A stretch of DNA of 64,000 bases, taken from contig NZ_LWLB01000036.1 in assembly GCF_001905145.1 (NCBI RefSeq), positions 124,001 through 188,000 of the forward strand, given 5' to 3'. Made by a program: the position numbers and the translations under genes. The notes under the pieces were generated by a model, which was given only the letters and a program-made list of their open reading frames with translations, was not told the DNA's origin and made no database searches. Positions 61,977 to 64,000 of the stretch are shown piece by piece (the stretch's first letter is position 1; every line of letters begins with the position of its first letter). This DNA comes from Nocardiopsis sp. TSRI0078 (GTDB lineage Bacteria > Actinomycetota > Actinomycetes > Streptosporangiales > Streptosporangiaceae).

Positions 61977-62318
61977 TCACTGCTGGTCGCCCTTGGGCTT
62001 GGCGGGCTGGTTGGGAACGCCCTGCGGCGGCGGGCTCGACGCGGGGGCCGCGGTGTCCGTGCCCACCGGTGAGCCGCCGGTCGGCGGGCCGGGCCGCTCG
62101 GGCTGGAAGTCCTGTGCACCTCCGGAGGGCTCGGCGCCCTCCTCCAGGTCGTGGAGCCGGTGGCGCAGGATCTCCAGGACCCCGGCCCGGTTGGCGTGGC
62201 TCTCCTCGTAGTCGATCAGCTGCCGCATCTGCTCGGTGTCGAGTGAGCGGACGCGGTGCTGGAGCGTCCCGACCGGGAGTCCCTCGTATCCCTCGATCGG
62301 GGGCGTGGTCTCGTGCAT
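61977..62318 (-). CDS. Small actinobacterial protein (DUF8129-like)
   Basis: 113 residues. The first 60 have the pattern LPVGTLQHRVRSLDTEQMRQLIDYEESHANR, matching a short helical domain of actinobacterial proteins that I tentatively recall as DUF8129; the C-terminal half is Pro/Gly-rich and disordered. Strong GGGGAGGGAG ribosome site. Lies in the same orientation as the DUF2267-type gene and SDR gene, 143 bases apart. Confidence 0.6.
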   Translation of the reverse strand: MHETTPPIEGYEGLPVGTLQHRVRSLDTEQMRQLIDYEESHANRAGVLEILRHRLHDLEEGAEPSGGAQDFQPERPGPPTGGSPVGTDTAAPASSPPPQGVPNQPAKPKGDQQ

Positions 62319-62594
62319 CGGCGCTCCCTCCCCTTCTGCTCCGTACGACGATGGGGTGTAGGGGCACAGCTACCCGGGAGCCTGGACACGAAACAGCAGG
62401 TGGAACCGGCTTTCGAGGACGATCCGAACACCTCTGGGCGGCGGGTGGGCCGTTGATGCGCCCGTCCCTTCGGAGTAACGTCGGCGCGTGGCCCTCCCCC
62501 AGTACGCCGGGCGCGCTCCCGTCGGGCGCCACGGCCCCTCCCCCACCACACCCCCTCCCGTCACAACCTCCCCTCACCTCACACGGCTCCTCCC

Positions 62595-63980
62595 GTGACC
62601 CCGCCGCTGACACGTGCACGACTCCTGGGGTACGGGGCGGGTTCGGTGGGCACCGGCGTCTTCTCCGCCCTGCCCGGCCTGCTGCTGCTCTACTACCTCA
62701 CCGACGTCCTGGGTGTCCCCGCCGGGCCGGCCGGACTGGTACTGGTCCTGCCCAAGGTCTGGGACATGCTGGCCGACCCCGTGATCGGGGTGGCCAGCGA
62801 CCGCGAGGCCGCGCGCACCGGCCGCCGGACCCGGCTCATGCTCACCGGCGCGCTCACCCTGCCGGTGCTGTTCGCCGCCATGTTCGCCGCGCCCGTGTCG
62901 GCCCCCGTGTGGTCGGCGGTGTGGGTGGGCTGCGCGTTCTTGCTGGCCACCACGGCGTTCAACCTGTTCCAGGTTCCCTACGTCGCCCTGCCCGCGGAGA
63001 TCTCCCCGCGCCGCGACCAGCGCGCCCGCGCCATGTCGTGGCGGGTGGTGTGCCTGACCCTGGGCATCCTCGCGGCGGGCGGCCTGGCGCCGGTGGTGGT
63101 GGAGTCGGCCGGGGGCGGGCGCGCCGGCCACCTGGTGATGGGCGAGGCCATCGGCCTGCTGCTGGGCACGGCGCTGCTGGCCTCCACCGCCGGCACCCGG
63201 TGGATCGTCAGCCGTCCCGGACCGCGCGTGCTCGGTCCCGTGGCGGCCCTGCGCGCCGCGCGCGGCAACCGGGCGTTCTTCCGCCTGGCCCTCGCCTTCG
63301 CCCTCCAGGCCCTGGCGGTGTCGGTGATGCTCGCCGCCGCCCCGTACGTGGCCGCCCACCTCCTGGACGACTACGGGCTGACCTCGGCCATGTTCGTGTG
63401 CGTGGTCGGTCCCAGCCTGGTGGCGGTCCCCGCCTGGTCCGCCGCCGCACGCCGGTTCGGCACGGTGCGCTGCTACCTGGCGGCGGTGGCCGCGATAGCC
63501 GCCTCGGCCCTGCTGCTCCTCCCGGCGGTGCTGAGCGAGCAGGCCGTGCCCGTGCTGGCGGTGACCGGCCTGGTGGGCCTGTGCTACACCGGCCTGCAGC
63601 TGCTGCCCCTGTCGCTGCTCCCCGAGACCGTGCGCGAGGACGCCGGGCGCAGCGGGCAGGCCCAGGCGGGCACGTTCACCGGGATGTGGACGGGCCTGGA
63701 GACCGGAGCGATGGCGCTGGGGCCGGGACTGTTCGCGGCGGTGCTGGGCCTGACGGCGTTCCGCTCCGCCGAGGCGTCGGCGGCGGTGGCCCAGCCCGAC
63801 AGCGCCCTGGCCGGCATCGGCGCGGGGTTCAGCCTGCTGCCCGCCGCATTGTTCCTGGCGAGCCTGCCGCCGCTGCTCGCCCTCCGCCGCGGGCGCCTGG
63901 ACGACCGCCCCCTCGAACACACCGGCACCGACCCCGGCGCCGCACCCGACACCGACCCCGGAGACCGCAGTGCCACCTGA
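62595..63980 (+). CDS. GPH-family (MelB-like) sugar/cation symporter
   Basis: 461 residues with about 12 hydrophobic helices. The N-terminal region LLLYYLTDVLGVPAGPAGLVLVLPKVWDMLADPVIG and the SDREAARTGRRTRLML loop are typical of MFS-2/GPH transporters, which carry sugars or sulfonated sugars with Na+ or H+. Substrate cannot be read. Starts GTG at 62595; a charged 40-residue C-terminal tail ends at the TGA overlapping the next start. Confidence 0.85.
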   Translation: MTPPLTRARLLGYGAGSVGTGVFSALPGLLLLYYLTDVLGVPAGPAGLVLVLPKVWDMLADPVIGVASDREAARTGRRTRLMLTGALTLPVLFAAMFAAPVSAPVWSAVWVGCAFLLATTAFNLFQVPYVALPAEISPRRDQRARAMSWRVVCLTLGILAAGGLAPVVVESAGGGRAGHLVMGEAIGLLLGTALLASTAGTRWIVSRPGPRVLGPVAALRAARGNRAFFRLALAFALQALAVSVMLAAAPYVAAHLLDDYGLTSAMFVCVVGPSLVAVPAWSAAARRFGTVRCYLAAVAAIAASALLLLPAVLSEQAVPVLAVTGLVGLCYTGLQLLPLSLLPETVREDAGRSGQAQAGTFTGMWTGLETGAMALGPGLFAAVLGLTAFRSAEASAAVAQPDSALAGIGAGFSLLPAALFLASLPPLLALRRGRLDDRPLEHTGTDPGAAPDTDPGDRSAT

Positions 63981-64000
63981 GCCGCTACCCGAGTCCGGAC
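63970..64000 (+). CDS. Possible start of a downstream gene (cut by the right edge)
   Basis: A GTG at 63970 overlaps the transporter stop by 11 bases and opens VPPEPLPESG before the window ends; CCGGAG six bases upstream is a fair ribosome site. Coupled start of a second operon gene is plausible, but ten codons prove nothing. Confidence 0.35.
   Translation, partial: MPPEPLPESG

Overview
The window is GC-rich DNA (roughly 70 percent G+C by eye, strong GC third-position bias) from an actinomycete. F420-dependent and LLM-type enzymes, Dps, a ClpC-type ATPase, a leaderless leader peptide and a modular polyketide cluster all fit. A Nocardiopsis-like genus is plausible, but that is inference. I saw no transposase, CRISPR array, rRNA or tRNA.

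1-10.5 kb: a gene entering from the left edge (coiled coil plus C-terminal membrane helix), an orphan HicB-like protein, uracil-DNA glycosylase, a 1,076-residue NACHT NTPase of the kind used in antiphage defence, a SIR2 deacylase, a sulfotransferase-like protein, a TetR/EamA-transporter divergent pair, a RidA-like protein and an aldo/keto reductase. 10.5-24.9 kb: a PucR-type regulator, Dps, a decayed oxidoreductase, a pectin operon (acetylesterase plus pectin methylesterase) behind LacI-type operators, a sulfonate-type ABC transporter, an orphan MetQ lipoprotein, a xylulokinase and a 921-residue LAL regulator.

24.9-49.9 kb is the centrepiece. Ten minus-strand genes, from the KASIII-like enzyme at 49897 down to a type II thioesterase at 25412, form one operon. 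Eight of the nine junctions overlap by 4-14 bases. The first six genes are a recognisable tetronate cassette: KASIII-like enzyme, FkbH-type glyceryl transferase/phosphatase, stand-alone ACP, E2-type acyltransferase, FAD monooxygenase and alpha/beta hydrolase. Three polyketide synthases follow: KS-AT-DH-ER-KR-ACP; then KS-KR-ACP-KS-AT-DH-KR-ACP; then KS-ACP. The last module has no reductive domain and so leaves the beta-keto thioester that tetronate closure needs. Two of the four KS modules lack an acyltransferase although the post-AT linker remains, and there is no loading module. The predicted product is an acyl tetronate, probably with an exocyclic methylene or a further oxidation.

The 736-base gap upstream of this operon holds phased direct repeats next to a candidate promoter, and a perfect inverted repeat. 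To the right (50.6-64 kb) lie an aldo/keto reductase, metX-metY with a leaderless leader peptide, a ClpC-family ATPase, a secreted GH5 cellulase with a carbohydrate-binding module, a small Pro/Glu-rich protein, an LLM flavin/F420 oxidoreductase, a membrane-anchored SDR, two small conserved proteins and a GPH-type sugar transporter. Several convergent gene pairs are separated by strong bidirectional terminator hairpins.
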